Origin: Deinococcus sp. JMULE3
GTDB taxonomy: Bacteria; Deinococcota; Deinococci; Deinococcales; Deinococcaceae
NCBI RefSeq assembly: GCF_013337115.1
Contig: NZ_SGWE01000004.1
Location: 310,001 to 374,000 of the forward strand
DNA length: 64,000 nt
Direction of reading: 5' to 3'
Each line of letters opens with the position of its first letter. Position 1 is the stretch's first letter. Below the pieces are notes generated by a model. It was given only the letters and a program-made list of their open reading frames with translations, was not told the DNA's origin and did no database searches. Shown one piece after another: positions 21,413-30,077 of the stretch. The position numbers and the translations under genes were made by a program.

Positions 21413-24400
21413 CCGACAAGAAGACCCTCTTCACGCCCGTGCAGGGCAACCCGAACTTCCCCGCGCTGGAACAGGGCATCCTCGACTTCTGGAAACGCGA
21501 ACGCGTGTTCGAACGCTCGCTGGAACAGACCCAGGGCGGCCCCGTCTTCACGTTCTTCGAGGGGCCACCCACCGCGAACGGCCAGCCCGGCGTGCACCAC
21601 GTCCAGGCCCGCTCGTTCAAGGACCTCTTCCCGCGCTTCCGGACCATGCAGGGCTTCCACGTGCCCCGCAAGGCCGGCTGGGACACGCACGGCCTGCCGG
21701 TCGAGCTGGGCGTCGAGAAGAAACTCGGCCTGAACAGCAAACGTGAGGTCGAGGCGTACGGCATCGACAAGTTCAACGCCGAGTGCCGCGCCAGCGTGTT
21801 CGAGTACGAGGCCGAGTGGCGCCGCTTCACCGAGCGCATGGGCTACTGGGTGGACCTGGACGACGCGTACATGACGCTGCACAGGGACTACATCGAGAGC
21901 ATCTGGTGGAGCGTCAAGAACCTCAGCGAGAAGGGCCTGCTGTACAAGGGCTTCCGCGTCGCGCCGTACTGCCCCAAGGACGGCACGACCCTGAGCAACG
22001 CCGAGGTCAGCGAGGGGTACAAGGACATCCAGGACCCCAGCGTGTACGTGCCGTTCCGCCTGACCGACCCGGCCCGCCTGGGCCTGGAGGACGGCGCGGC
22101 GTTCCTGGTGTGGACGACCACCCCCTGGACGCTGCCGTACAACGTGGGCGTCGCCATCCACCCGGAGTTCGAGTACGTGGCCGCGCGCGACAAGGACGGC
22201 CACGTGCTGATCCTGGCCGCCAGCCTGCGCGCCGAGGTGCTGGGCGAGGACGCCGAGGTCGTGAAGACCTTCAAGGGCAGCGAACTGGAGCGCGTGGCGT
22301 ACCAGCCGCTGTTCACGGAAGCCTACGAGGCCGAGGGCGAGGGCAAGCCCGTGTGGATGTCGGGTCTGGACACCTACGTGTCCGACAGCGACGGGACCGG
22401 GATCGTGCACACCGCGCCCGCCTTCGGTGAGGACGACATGCGCCTGGCGCGGAACTACGGCTTCCCGGTGATCGTCGGTGTGGACGGCGAGGGCAAGCAC
22501 CGCTTCGGCCCCTGGCAGGGCGTGTTCTTCCGCGACGCGAACACCGAGATCGTCCGCGACCTGCGCGCGCGCGGCCTGATGTGGCGCGAGAAGAACTTCC
22601 TGCACGCCTACCCGCACTGCTGGCGCTGCGGCACCCCGCTGATGTACTACGCCACCGAGAGCTGGTACCTGAACAACACCCGCCTCAAGGAGCGTCTGAT
22701 CGAACTGAACCAGACGATCGACTGGCACCCGCCGCACATCAGGAACGGCCGCTACGGCGGGTGGCTGGAGAACCTGATCGACTGGAACCTCTCGCGCAAC
22801 CGCTACTGGGGCACGCCGCTGCCCGTGTGGGAGGCCGAGGACGGCGAGTACCGCGTGATCGGCAGCTACGCCGAACTGGCCGAACTGAGTGGCCGCCCCG
22901 AACTGACCGGCCCGGACTTCGACCCGCACCGGCCGTTCGTGGACGACATCACCTTCGAGGCGGATGGCAAGACCTTCCGGCGCGTGCCGTACGTGATGGA
23001 CGTCTGGTACGACAGCGGCAGCATGCCGTTCGCGCAGCACCACTACCCCTTCGAGAACAAAGAAAAATTCGAGAACGGCGGCTTCCCCGCCGACTTCATC
23101 GCGGAGGCCATCGACCAGACGCGCGGCTGGTTCAACAGCCTGCACCAGATCGGCACGATGGTGTTCGATTCCGTGGCGTACAAGAGCGTCATCTGCTCCG
23201 GGCACATCCTGGACGAGAAGGGCGCGAAGATGAGCAAGAGCAAGGGGAACGTCGTGAACCCCTGGGACGTGTTCGAGCAGTACGGCGCGGACGCCGCCCG
23301 CTGGTACATGTACGTCAGCGCGCCGCCCGAACTGAGCCGCCGCTTCGGCATGAACCTCGTGGGCGAGGCGTTCCGCTCCTACTTCCTGACGCTGTGGAAC
23401 ACCTACTCGTTCTTCGTGCTGTACGCCAACCTGGACCAGCCGGACCTGAAGGCCGCCGCGCCCGCCGATCAGCGTCCCGAGGTGGACCGCTGGCTGCTCG
23501 CCAAGGTGCAGGCCCTGATCGCCACGGTCACGGGCGCGCTGGAGAACTACGACCCGACCGGGGCCAGCCGCGCCCTGCAGGACTTCGTGGTGGAGGACCT
23601 GAGCAACTGGTACGTGCGCCGCAACCGCCGCCGCTTCTGGGCCGGGGACGACGGCGCCGACCACAACGCGTACGCCACGCTGCACTACGCCCTGGTGACC
23701 GTCACGCAGCTCACCGCGCCGTTCACGCCGTTCCTCGCCGAGACGCTGTACGGGAACCTCGTGCGCTCGCTGGTCCCGGACGCGCCCGACAGCGTGCACC
23801 TCACCCCCTGGCCCAAAGTCGACGAGGCGCTGGCCGCCCCGACCCTGGTGGGCGAGATGGACGCCGTCCTGCGCGTCGTCAGCCTGGGTCGCGCCGTTCG
23901 CGGACAGACCGGCATGCGCCAGCGTCAGCCCCTCCCGAAGGTCATGGTCCGCGCCCGCACCGCCGACCAGACCCAGGCGCTGGGCCGTTTCGCCGAGCAG
24001 CTCAAGGAGGAACTGAACGTCAAGGAGGTCGAACTGATCGACCAGTACGCGGAACTCGTCAGCTACGTGCTGCGCCCCAACCTCCCGGTGCTGGGCAAGA
24101 AGTTCGGGAAGGCCGTCCCGCAGGTCCGCGCCGCGCTGGCCGCCGCCGACGCCAGCGAGGTCGCCCGCTTCGTGCGCGACGGCAAGCAGTTCGAGGTCAT
24201 CGCCCCGACCGGTGAACGCTTCGAACTCGGGCCGGACGAGGTCCTCGTGGACGCCAAGTCCCCCGAAGGCTTCGCCGCGCAGGAGGAAGCCGGGTACCTC
24301 GTCGCGTTCGACACCACCCTCACCCGCGAACTGGAACTCGAAGGGCTCGCCCGCGACCTCGTACGCGGCGTGCAGGACGCCCGCAAGAAGGCCGGATTCG

Positions 24401-24594
24401 AGGTGCAGGACCGCATCGCCCTCCACCTGGACCTTCAAGGCGACGCCCGCGAGGCCGCCGAAGCGTGGCAGGAATACCTGATGAGCGAAACGCTGGCCGA
24501 GACGCTGGTGTTCGCCGCCGCCGACGGCTTCGAAGCCGAACTCGAAGGCGGGAAGGCCTACCTGCAGAAACTGGACACCGCCAGCCACAACTGA
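21409..24594 (+). CDS. ileS: Isoleucyl-tRNA synthetase
   Basis: 1061-aa class I synthetase that charges tRNA-Ile. The HIGH-region appears as PPTANGQPGVHH (residues 53-64) and KMSKS is at 607-611 (GAKMSKSKGN); the CP1 editing domain (VWTTTPWTLPYN near 232, TGIVHTAPAFGEDD near 330) is present. Length and the long C-terminal part place it in the eukaryote-like type 2 class that is typically mupirocin resistant. ATG at 21409 lies in an ATGA overlap with a small ORF. The operon is preceded by an Ile T-box, so synthesis should respond to uncharged tRNA-Ile. A hairpin terminator follows. Confidence 0.97.
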   Translation: MTDKKTLFTPVQGNPNFPALEQGILDFWKRERVFERSLEQTQGGPVFTFFEGPPTANGQPGVHHVQARSFKDLFPRFRTMQGFHVPRKAGWDTHGLPVELGVEKKLGLNSKREVEAYGIDKFNAECRASVFEYEAEWRRFTERMGYWVDLDDAYMTLHRDYIESIWWSVKNLSEKGLLYKGFRVAPYCPKDGTTLSNAEVSEGYKDIQDPSVYVPFRLTDPARLGLEDGAAFLVWTTTPWTLPYNVGVAIHPEFEYVAARDKDGHVLILAASLRAEVLGEDAEVVKTFKGSELERVAYQPLFTEAYEAEGEGKPVWMSGLDTYVSDSDGTGIVHTAPAFGEDDMRLARNYGFPVIVGVDGEGKHRFGPWQGVFFRDANTEIVRDLRARGLMWREKNFLHAYPHCWRCGTPLMYYATESWYLNNTRLKERLIELNQTIDWHPPHIRNGRYGGWLENLIDWNLSRNRYWGTPLPVWEAEDGEYRVIGSYAELAELSGRPELTGPDFDPHRPFVDDITFEADGKTFRRVPYVMDVWYDSGSMPFAQHHYPFENKEKFENGGFPADFIAEAIDQTRGWFNSLHQIGTMVFDSVAYKSVICSGHILDEKGAKMSKSKGNVVNPWDVFEQYGADAARWYMYVSAPPELSRRFGMNLVGEAFRSYFLTLWNTYSFFVLYANLDQPDLKAAAPADQRPEVDRWLLAKVQALIATVTGALENYDPTGASRALQDFVVEDLSNWYVRRNRRRFWAGDDGADHNAYATLHYALVTVTQLTAPFTPFLAETLYGNLVRSLVPDAPDSVHLTPWPKVDEALAAPTLVGEMDAVLRVVSLGRAVRGQTGMRQRQPLPKVMVRARTADQTQALGRFAEQLKEELNVKEVELIDQYAELVSYVLRPNLPVLGKKFGKAVPQVRAALAAADASEVARFVRDGKQFEVIAPTGERFELGPDEVLVDAKSPEGFAAQEEAGYLVAFDTTLTRELELEGLARDLVRGVQDARKKAGFEVQDRIALHLDLQGDAREAAEAWQEYLMSETLAETLVFAAADGFEAELEGGKAYLQKLDTASHN

Positions 24595-24632
24595 GCGGAA
24601 GGTCACCATCCTGATCGGGAAGGCTGACAGGT

Positions 24633-24661
24633 GGGGCGCATCCGGCAGACGGGTGCGCCCC
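24633..24661 (+). terminator. Terminator hairpin after ileS
   Basis: GGGGCGCATCCG (24633-24644) pairs with CGGGTGCGCCCC (24650-24661), 12 bp with one G-T, loop of 5 nt, followed by TGTCCTTCT. Confidence 0.65.
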
Positions 24662-24689
24662 TGTCCTTCTGGCCGCCTACACTGCCTGC

Positions 24690-25199
24690 GTGCTGTCTGA
24701 AGTCGTGATGTGGCTGACCCTGTGCCTGGCTTTCTTCGCGCCACTCGTGTGGCCTGTGCACCGGCCGTCGAGTCTGGTGCTGCTGGCCCTGGCGGCGGTC
24801 GGGACGGGCCTGTGCCTCTTGCTGCCTTCCGCCCTGCGGCTGAATGTCGTGACGTTGCTGGTCGCGTTGATCTCCGGGTACGGGAGTGGCTTCACCCTGC
24901 ACCTGGTCAGGCGGGCATTGGTACCTTCGGCCCCGGTGGCCCCGACTCCGCGCCCCCAGCGGGACGAACTGGCCTGGGCCCGCGCCCTGGGTGGGTTCGT
25001 GTTCCTGGGCTTCGGGCTGAGTTTCTGCTTCGCTCTGGGTCAGGGGAACGCGGATGCGGTGACGGTGGCCTTCGCGGTCCTGCAACTGGCGGCAGGCGTG
25101 TTCTTCCTCCCCGGCGCGCTGCTGGTGAGGGTCGGTGCTGCCGGACTGCTGGCGGTCGTGGCGACGATCCTCGGCACGGCTTTTCCTGCCCCGGCGTGA
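24690..25199 (+). CDS. Small integral membrane protein, unknown function
   Basis: 169-aa protein with about six hydrophobic segments (residues about 5-25, 28-46, 50-70, 93-113, 120-138, 142-165), so an inner-membrane protein. I do not recognise the family. GTG at 24690 follows TACACT (24678-24683) by 6 nt, so the mRNA is leaderless. It is a single gene between two terminators. Confidence 0.75.
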   Translation: MLSEVVMWLTLCLAFFAPLVWPVHRPSSLVLLALAAVGTGLCLLLPSALRLNVVTLLVALISGYGSGFTLHLVRRALVPSAPVAPTPRPQRDELAWARALGGFVFLGFGLSFCFALGQGNADAVTVAFAVLQLAAGVFFLPGALLVRVGAAGLLAVVATILGTAFPAPA

Positions 25200-25218
25200 A
25201 CCGGGCGAGGCCTGAAGC

Positions 25219-25262
25219 GGGGAGAGGCGCACCCCACATCCGGGTGCGCCTCTCCCCTTTTT
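25219..25262. terminator. Strong intrinsic terminator
   Basis: GGGGAGAGGCGCACCC (25219-25234) and GGGTGCGCCTCTCCCC (25242-25257) form a perfect 16-bp stem followed by TTTTT (25258-25262). It ends the membrane protein gene and may also work for the convergent gene. Confidence 0.85.
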
Positions 25263-25265
25263 CCC

Positions 25266-26012
25266 TTACACGAGGGCCTGCAGGGCTCCTTCGAGTTCCT
25301 GCGGGTGGAAGCGCTGACCGGTGGCGTGTTCCAGCTGACGGGCGAGGCGGCGCAGGGGGAGGTCGCGCAGGTCGAGGGTGCTGGCGCCGCTGCCGGTGAC
25401 GCTGGCGCGGCCGGTCAGGTCGATGACGGTGTGGTACGGCTGCACGAGTCCACTGGGGAGCGGTCCGGCGGTGAGCACGATCAGGTCGGCGCGGGCGGCG
25501 AAGTCGCCGACGCTGGGGTCGCGGCGGCTCAGGGGGTAGGCGCGGCGTCCGGCGGGGAGGTCGCGGGCGGCGCGTTCCGCTTCGGGGGTGCTCTCGGCGG
25601 CGATGCCGATCTCGGTGAAGCCCAGCCGGGCGAGGGGCAGGGCGAGGGCGAGGTCGTGGGCGTCCACACCGAGGATCAGGGCACTCGCGCCGCGAGAGGC
25701 GTACCCGCTGGCGTCCAGCGCGTCGGTCAGGGCGTCGCTGAGGGCGAAGGTACCGTGGAATTCGCCGCTCAGGGCGATGGCGTCCACGCGTCCCACGCGG
25801 CGGGCGACGGCGTCGGGTGTGACAGCGCCGAGCGCGTGCGTTTCCTGGCTGGGGTGGACGAGTGCGCCGGTAAAGTGGAGGGTGCGGCTGGCGTCCAGCA
25901 CGGCGCGCAGGTCGTCAGTGGGGACGTTCACGGCGATCAGGCCGAGGTCGCGCAGGGCGCGGGCGGCCGGGGCGGGGTAGCCGATCAGGGCCAGGGGCGA
26001 GTCGGGATGCAT
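25266..26012 (-). CDS. Shikimate dehydrogenase-like Rossmann protein (degenerate AroE)
   Basis: 248-aa protein with the two-domain layout of AroE: an N-terminal substrate domain (LALIGYPAPAARALRDLG, LHFTGALVHPSQE) and a C-terminal NADP-type Rossmann domain (SALILGVDAHDLALALPLARLGF). The catalytic Lys of AroE (in N-V-T-x-P-h-K) is missing: the matching place reads ALVHPSQET, and the cofactor loop lacks a clean GAGGA. It is thus unlikely to be a normal shikimate dehydrogenase; it may act on another substrate or only bind. ATG at 26012 with TACACT 9 nt upstream. No aro gene is adjacent. Confidence 0.7.
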   Translation of the reverse strand: MHPDSPLALIGYPAPAARALRDLGLIAVNVPTDDLRAVLDASRTLHFTGALVHPSQETHALGAVTPDAVARRVGRVDAIALSGEFHGTFALSDALTDALDASGYASRGASALILGVDAHDLALALPLARLGFTEIGIAAESTPEAERAARDLPAGRRAYPLSRRDPSVGDFAARADLIVLTAGPLPSGLVQPYHTVIDLTGRASVTGSGASTLDLRDLPLRRLARQLEHATGQRFHPQELEGALQALV

Positions 26013-26085
26013 GTGAAGTTCAGTGTAGCGACCGCAGATGGGCCGCTGCCGGTCATGCCCGCAGCGGCCCATCCAGGGAGTGAGA

Positions 26086-26837
26086 TTACAGGGCGGTGCG
26101 GCGGGTCCGCAGGCTGAGCAGGGCGCCCAGCACGACGATCACGGCGGCGATGGCGACGCCGGTCACGACGGTCGCGGCGTCGGGACGGGCGACGTACACG
26201 CCGTAGAAGGCCCACAGCAGCACCCCAGCGAAGGCGTAGTCGTGGAAGCGGGCCAGGAAGAAGACGCCGATCGCGGCGGCGATCACGACGAGCACGGCGG
26301 ACCAGACGGGGCGCTGAGGCCCAGCGCGCCGGTGGTCACGCCGACGCTGACGAGGTACGCGGTGATGTTGGCGATCGTGGCGACGCTGATCCAGCCCAGG
26401 TACAGCGAGGTGGGCAGCGCGAGCGTCCAGCGTTCCGCGCCCTGAGGCGGCAGGCCGCGCACCGTGAGGTACAGCCAGACGAGGCTGGCGAGCAGGGCCA
26501 GCATGATGATCACGCTGGGGCCGAAGTTGAGGCTCTGGAAGGCCAGCAGCCAGGAGACGTTCAGCAGGTTGCTCAGCAGGAACGGCCAGAACAGCCGGTC
26601 ATAGCGGGGGCCGCGCTGGGCGGGCAGCGCCTGGTACACGGCGAAGACCAGCAGGCCCAGGAAGATGGGGCCCCACACGGCGAACGTGAGTCCGGCGGGC
26701 GTGAAGGCGTTCGGGAGGGCGTCGCTGACTTCCTTGTTGGAGTTGCCGAAGAGCGGGAGGGCGTTGCTGAGGTAGTTCATCACGAGCGTGAGGATCGTGG
26801 CGAGCAGTAGCGTGATCTGCCTGGGAAGTCCGGTCAT
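26086..26837 (-). pseudogene. TspO/MBR-like (tryptophan-rich sensory) membrane protein, frameshifted
   Basis: The 5' part (26283-26837, 184 codons) encodes a multi-helix membrane protein with the family's TFAVWGPIFLGLL segment and Trp-rich helices. It breaks at a G-run (26308-26311): one added G would continue as GLSAPVWSAVLVVIAAAIGV through the frame ending at 26086, giving a normal protein of about 250 aa with ten or so helices. As given, the product ends after an unrelated tail (PSGPPCSS). Either a real single-base deletion or a homopolymer sequencing error. ATG at 26837 is leaderless (TACGCT, complement of 26844-26849, 6 nt upstream). Intact relatives would sit in the inner membrane; their ligand is unclear. 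Confidence 0.8.
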
Positions 26838-26904
26838 GCGTTCAGCGTAGGAGGCGACCCTTCGTGGGGCTGTCGCCTCGCGCCCAGTCTGCGCGCGTGG
26901 GGCT

Positions 26905-27690
26905 TCAGGTGTTCTTGAGGTTCGCCCCGGCGCGGCGGGCGGCGACGGTCAGGCACGCGGCAGCCAGTGGAAGGAGCCCCCGCGATTGCCGCGTGAGCAG
27001 CCCGGCGGCCAGGGCCAGCGTGGCGACCTGCCGGGCGCGGCGCACCTCCTCGGCCCGCACGGCGCGCGGGGCGCGGTCGCAGGCGCTCTGCACGGGTTCC
27101 GGCGCGGTCAGGTCACGGGCCAGCGGCAGGGCGGCCGCCGACAGCAGTGCGCCCGTCCACGACCCGCCGCTCGCGGGGCCCAGCGGGGGCAGCAGCGCAC
27201 CCATCAATGGGGTCACGCTCCGCCCGCCTCCGGTCAGGAGGGGCGCCGCACCGGCCACCAGCGCCCCCACCGTGCCGCCCGTCCCCGCCGCCGCGAGCGA
27301 CTGCGCCAGCAGACCCAGGTGGTCGGTGCGGGTCAGGGTCTCCCCCGTCGTCCCCGCGATTCCCCGCAGGCCGGACAGCACCGCCACCGCGGGCAACAGC
27401 GGCGCCAGCCCTCCGCCCCGGCTGACCAGTCCGGCCACTGCCGCCACGGGCAGCGCCGCGTTCGCCGTCGCCGGGTGGTCCGGGTCGAGTTCCCGCGCGG
27501 TCGCCCACGCCAGGAACGCCGCGCCCCCTGCACCCACCGCGTCCGCCCAGCCCCGCCCGCGCAGGCGGGCCAGCGCCACCGTCCCCAGCAGTCCCAGCGC
27601 CGCCACGCGGTTTGACAGGTACGTGAAGTCCAGCGGACGCGCCAGCGCCGAACGGGAGGCAGCCGGGCGAAGGGGAGATTCGGCACTCAT
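26905..27690 (-). CDS. Hydrophobic protein of unknown function
   Basis: 261-aa Ala/Leu/Gly-rich protein with several moderately hydrophobic stretches (about residues 30-42, 50-64, 75-90, 99-111, 130-150, 165-195, 222-250), probably membrane-associated. I do not recognise it. ATG at 27690 follows TAGGGT (complement of 27697-27702) by 6 nt, which supports both start and expression. Confidence 0.65.
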   Translation of the reverse strand: MSAESPLRPAASRSALARPLDFTYLSNRVAALGLLGTVALARLRGRGWADAVGAGGAAFLAWATARELDPDHPATANAALPVAAVAGLVSRGGGLAPLLPAVAVLSGLRGIAGTTGETLTRTDHLGLLAQSLAAAGTGGTVGALVAGAAPLLTGGGRSVTPLMGALLPPLGPASGGSWTGALLSAAALPLARDLTAPEPVQSACDRAPRAVRAEEVRRARQVATLALAAGLLTRQSRGLLPLAAACLTVAARRAGANLKNT

Positions 27691-27804
27691 GTCCGCACCC
27701 TACCCTCCACCGCCGGTCGGGCGGGGCAATCGGTAAGGAATGCTGAGCAGCGCGAGTGGCACATGAGGGGAGTTGGACGGGACGCCGGTGTCAGATTGAG
27801 CGGC

Positions 27805-28803
27805 ATGACCGAGACGCCGCTGTGGTTCACCACGTCCGACCCACACACGCGGGCGCCGCTGGCGCCGATGCTGGACAGGTCGGCGGTCACGCCTGATCCC
27901 GCGTGGGTGAAGGGTCAGGTGGGGCGTGTTCCCTTCGCGCTGGTCGCGGCGGGGCAGGCGGCGGATCAGGTGCCGCTGCGCTGGGAGGGTCGGGGATACT
28001 CCGGCGCCGCGCTTCGCGTTCAAGGGCGGGTGGCGGCGCTGATCGGGATGGGGTCGGCCACGCTGCCCGCGCTGTTTCACGTGCTGCCCCTGACTCGGCG
28101 TCCTTCCCTGGCGGGAGTGGATGGCCTGCAGGACGCTCTGGCGGGCGGCCTGCAGGCGCTCGATGGGGCGACTGTCACGCGGCTGGCGTCGCTCCTCCCG
28201 CCGGGGTGGTACGTGGCGGGTCTGGTCACGACCCGCCCGTCGGTGGTGGTGCCGGGCGGCCCGCTGGACTACATGACGCACGAGCGGGAGCGGTACTGGC
28301 CGGGCGATCGTCAGCAGGGCTCCTGGCCCGGAGCGGACGTGCCCAAGGCACCACCGGCCCTGTCCTACCGCGCGCCGGGCTGGCGGGAACCGGGCGTGAT
28401 CTCGTACACGGGTGGTCGGCAGGTACCGGGCGAGGAGGCAGGCGTCTCGGTCCTGCTGCCCACACAGGAGACAGAGTCACTGGAGGCCCGGAGGGTGGCG
28501 TTCTACCGTGAGCAGTTCCGGGCCGGGGCGCGCCCCACGGCGGTCTGCCTGCAGGTGATCGAGGAGCGGGACAGCAACAGTCAATGGGAGGGGACACTGC
28601 TGTCGAACCTGACCCTGGCCGTGAACGTGATCGTGGATGGGCACCACAAGGTGCAGGCGGCGGCGCTGGAGGGCGCGGCGCTGACCGTGCTGACGTTCAC
28701 CGCCCTGCCGTTCACCGCGACGCCACGTGTCCTGAAAACGTGGATCGAGCGCACGCAGCGGCACCTTTCCCGGTTCGACGCGCTGTCCAGATCGGCGGAA
28801 TGA
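27805..28803 (+). CDS. Uncharacterised protein with ParB-like DGHHK motif
   Basis: 332-aa cytoplasmic protein. Most of it is unfamiliar. Near residue 280 it has VNVIVDGHHKVQAAALEG, which resembles the DGHHR-x-x-A-A segment of ParB/sulfiredoxin-type nucleotide-binding domains; that segment normally sits near the N-terminus, here it is near the C-terminus. TESLEARRVAFYREQF near 230 may be helical. ATG at 27805 is taken because an imperfect -10 (CAGATT) lies 7 nt upstream; an in-frame ATG at 27763 is possible. Function not assigned. Confidence 0.65.
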   Translation: MTETPLWFTTSDPHTRAPLAPMLDRSAVTPDPAWVKGQVGRVPFALVAAGQAADQVPLRWEGRGYSGAALRVQGRVAALIGMGSATLPALFHVLPLTRRPSLAGVDGLQDALAGGLQALDGATVTRLASLLPPGWYVAGLVTTRPSVVVPGGPLDYMTHERERYWPGDRQQGSWPGADVPKAPPALSYRAPGWREPGVISYTGGRQVPGEEAGVSVLLPTQETESLEARRVAFYREQFRAGARPTAVCLQVIEERDSNSQWEGTLLSNLTLAVNVIVDGHHKVQAAALEGAALTVLTFTALPFTATPRVLKTWIERTQRHLSRFDALSRSAE

Positions 28804-28804
28804 C

Positions 28805-28836
28805 GCGGGGGGCAGGCACCACGTCCCGCCCCCCGC
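28805..28836. terminator. Hairpin between convergent genes
   Basis: GCGGGGGGC (28805-28813) pairs with GCCCCCCGC (28828-28836); it separates the gene ending at 28803 from argJ. Confidence 0.6.
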
Positions 28837-28851
28837 ACACCGCCAGCCCAA

Positions 28852-30006
28852 TCAGGTCGTGTAGTCGGCGTTGATGCTGACGTATTCGGCGCTGAGGTCG
28901 CAGCCCCAGGCCTCGCCGCGCGCGTCGCCGACGCCGAGGTCGATGGTGAAGACGACCTCCTCGGCTTTCATGCTGGCGCTGACCTGCGCGTCGTCGTACG
29001 GGAGGGGTTTGCCCTGGAAGACCGGGTGGTCCTGCACAGTGACGCGGAGTTTCTCGATGTTCACGCCGGCGCCGCTGCGGCCGACGGCCATGATGACGCG
29101 GCCCCAGTTGGGGTCGTTGCCGTGCACGGCGCTTTTCAGGAGGGGGCTGACGCAGCAGGTGCGGGCGGCGGCGAGGGCCTCGGCTTCGGTGCGGGCGCCG
29201 CTGACCTGCACGGTCAGGAGTTTGGTGGCGCCTTCGCCGTCGGCGGCGATCTGCCGGGCGAGGTCACGCATGACGCCCTCAAGGGCGGCCAGGAATTCGG
29301 TGAGGTCGGCGGGTCCGGCCTGGCCGTTGCACAGGACGACGGCCATGTCGTTGGTGCTGGTGTCGCCGTCGACGGTGACGGCGTTGAAGGTGCGGTTCAC
29401 GATGGCGGGGAACGCGTCGCGCAGCGCGGCCTGATCGATTTCTGCGTCGGTGAACGCGAAGGCGAACATGGTCGCCATGTCGGGGTGGATCATGCCGCTG
29501 CCCTTGGCGGTGCCGACGATGCGCGCCCCGCTGCTCAGGGTGGCTGACGCGGTCTTGGGTCGGGTGTCGGTGGTCATGATGGCGCTGGCGAAGGCGTCCG
29601 CGCCGCTGTCGAGTTCGTCGGGCAGGTGCTCGATGCCGCTGAGGACCTTATCCATGGGCAGCAGGTGCCCGATGATGCCGGTGCTGGCGGTCAGGACCGC
29701 TTCGGGCTGGACGTTCAGGACGCTGCCGAACGCGTCGGCCATGTCGGCGTTGTCATGGGCGCCGCGGGTGCCGGTGGCGGCGTTGGCGTTCCCGGCGTTC
29801 ACGAGCAGCGCGCGGATGGGGGCGCCCTGCGCGTACAGGTCGCGGTTGCGGGTGACGCACGCGGCGGCGGTGGTGCTGCGCGTCCCCGCGAACGCCCAGG
29901 TGCAGTCAGTGCTGCTGGTGACGCCGCTCAGGTCGGTCTTGCCGCTGGGTTTGATCCCGGCGGCCATGGCGGCGGCGGTGAAACCGGTGGGAAAGGTGAG
30001 GCTCAT
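28852..30006 (-). CDS. argJ: Glutamate N-acetyltransferase / amino-acid acetyltransferase ArgJ
   Basis: 384-aa bifunctional enzyme of the cyclic arginine pathway, moving the acetyl group from N-acetylornithine to glutamate. The autoprocessing site is clear in GMIHPDMATMFAF: the Thr at about residue 179 becomes the nucleophile of the beta chain. LTASTGIIG near 106-113 and the DGDTSTND segment are also typical. Whether it can also use acetyl-CoA cannot be told. ATG at 30006 follows TACACT (complement of 30014-30019) by 7 nt. No other arg gene is adjacent; it is divergent from the GMC oxidoreductase. Confidence 0.95.
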   Translation of the reverse strand: MSLTFPTGFTAAAMAAGIKPSGKTDLSGVTSSTDCTWAFAGTRSTTAAACVTRNRDLYAQGAPIRALLVNAGNANAATGTRGAHDNADMADAFGSVLNVQPEAVLTASTGIIGHLLPMDKVLSGIEHLPDELDSGADAFASAIMTTDTRPKTASATLSSGARIVGTAKGSGMIHPDMATMFAFAFTDAEIDQAALRDAFPAIVNRTFNAVTVDGDTSTNDMAVVLCNGQAGPADLTEFLAALEGVMRDLARQIAADGEGATKLLTVQVSGARTEAEALAAARTCCVSPLLKSAVHGNDPNWGRVIMAVGRSGAGVNIEKLRVTVQDHPVFQGKPLPYDDAQVSASMKAEEVVFTIDLGVGDARGEAWGCDLSAEYVSINADYTT

Positions 30007-30077
30007 GTACGGGAGTGTACCGGGCGGTCTGCCCGGACCGGGAGGGCGCGCGGGGTGGGCGTCTATACTCGGGGCAC

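Noticed and set aside
21214..24744. Very long open frame antisense to ileS (over 1000 codons)
   Set aside because: Val/His/Gln/Gly-rich composition with no family resemblance; it mirrors the high third-position GC of ileS.
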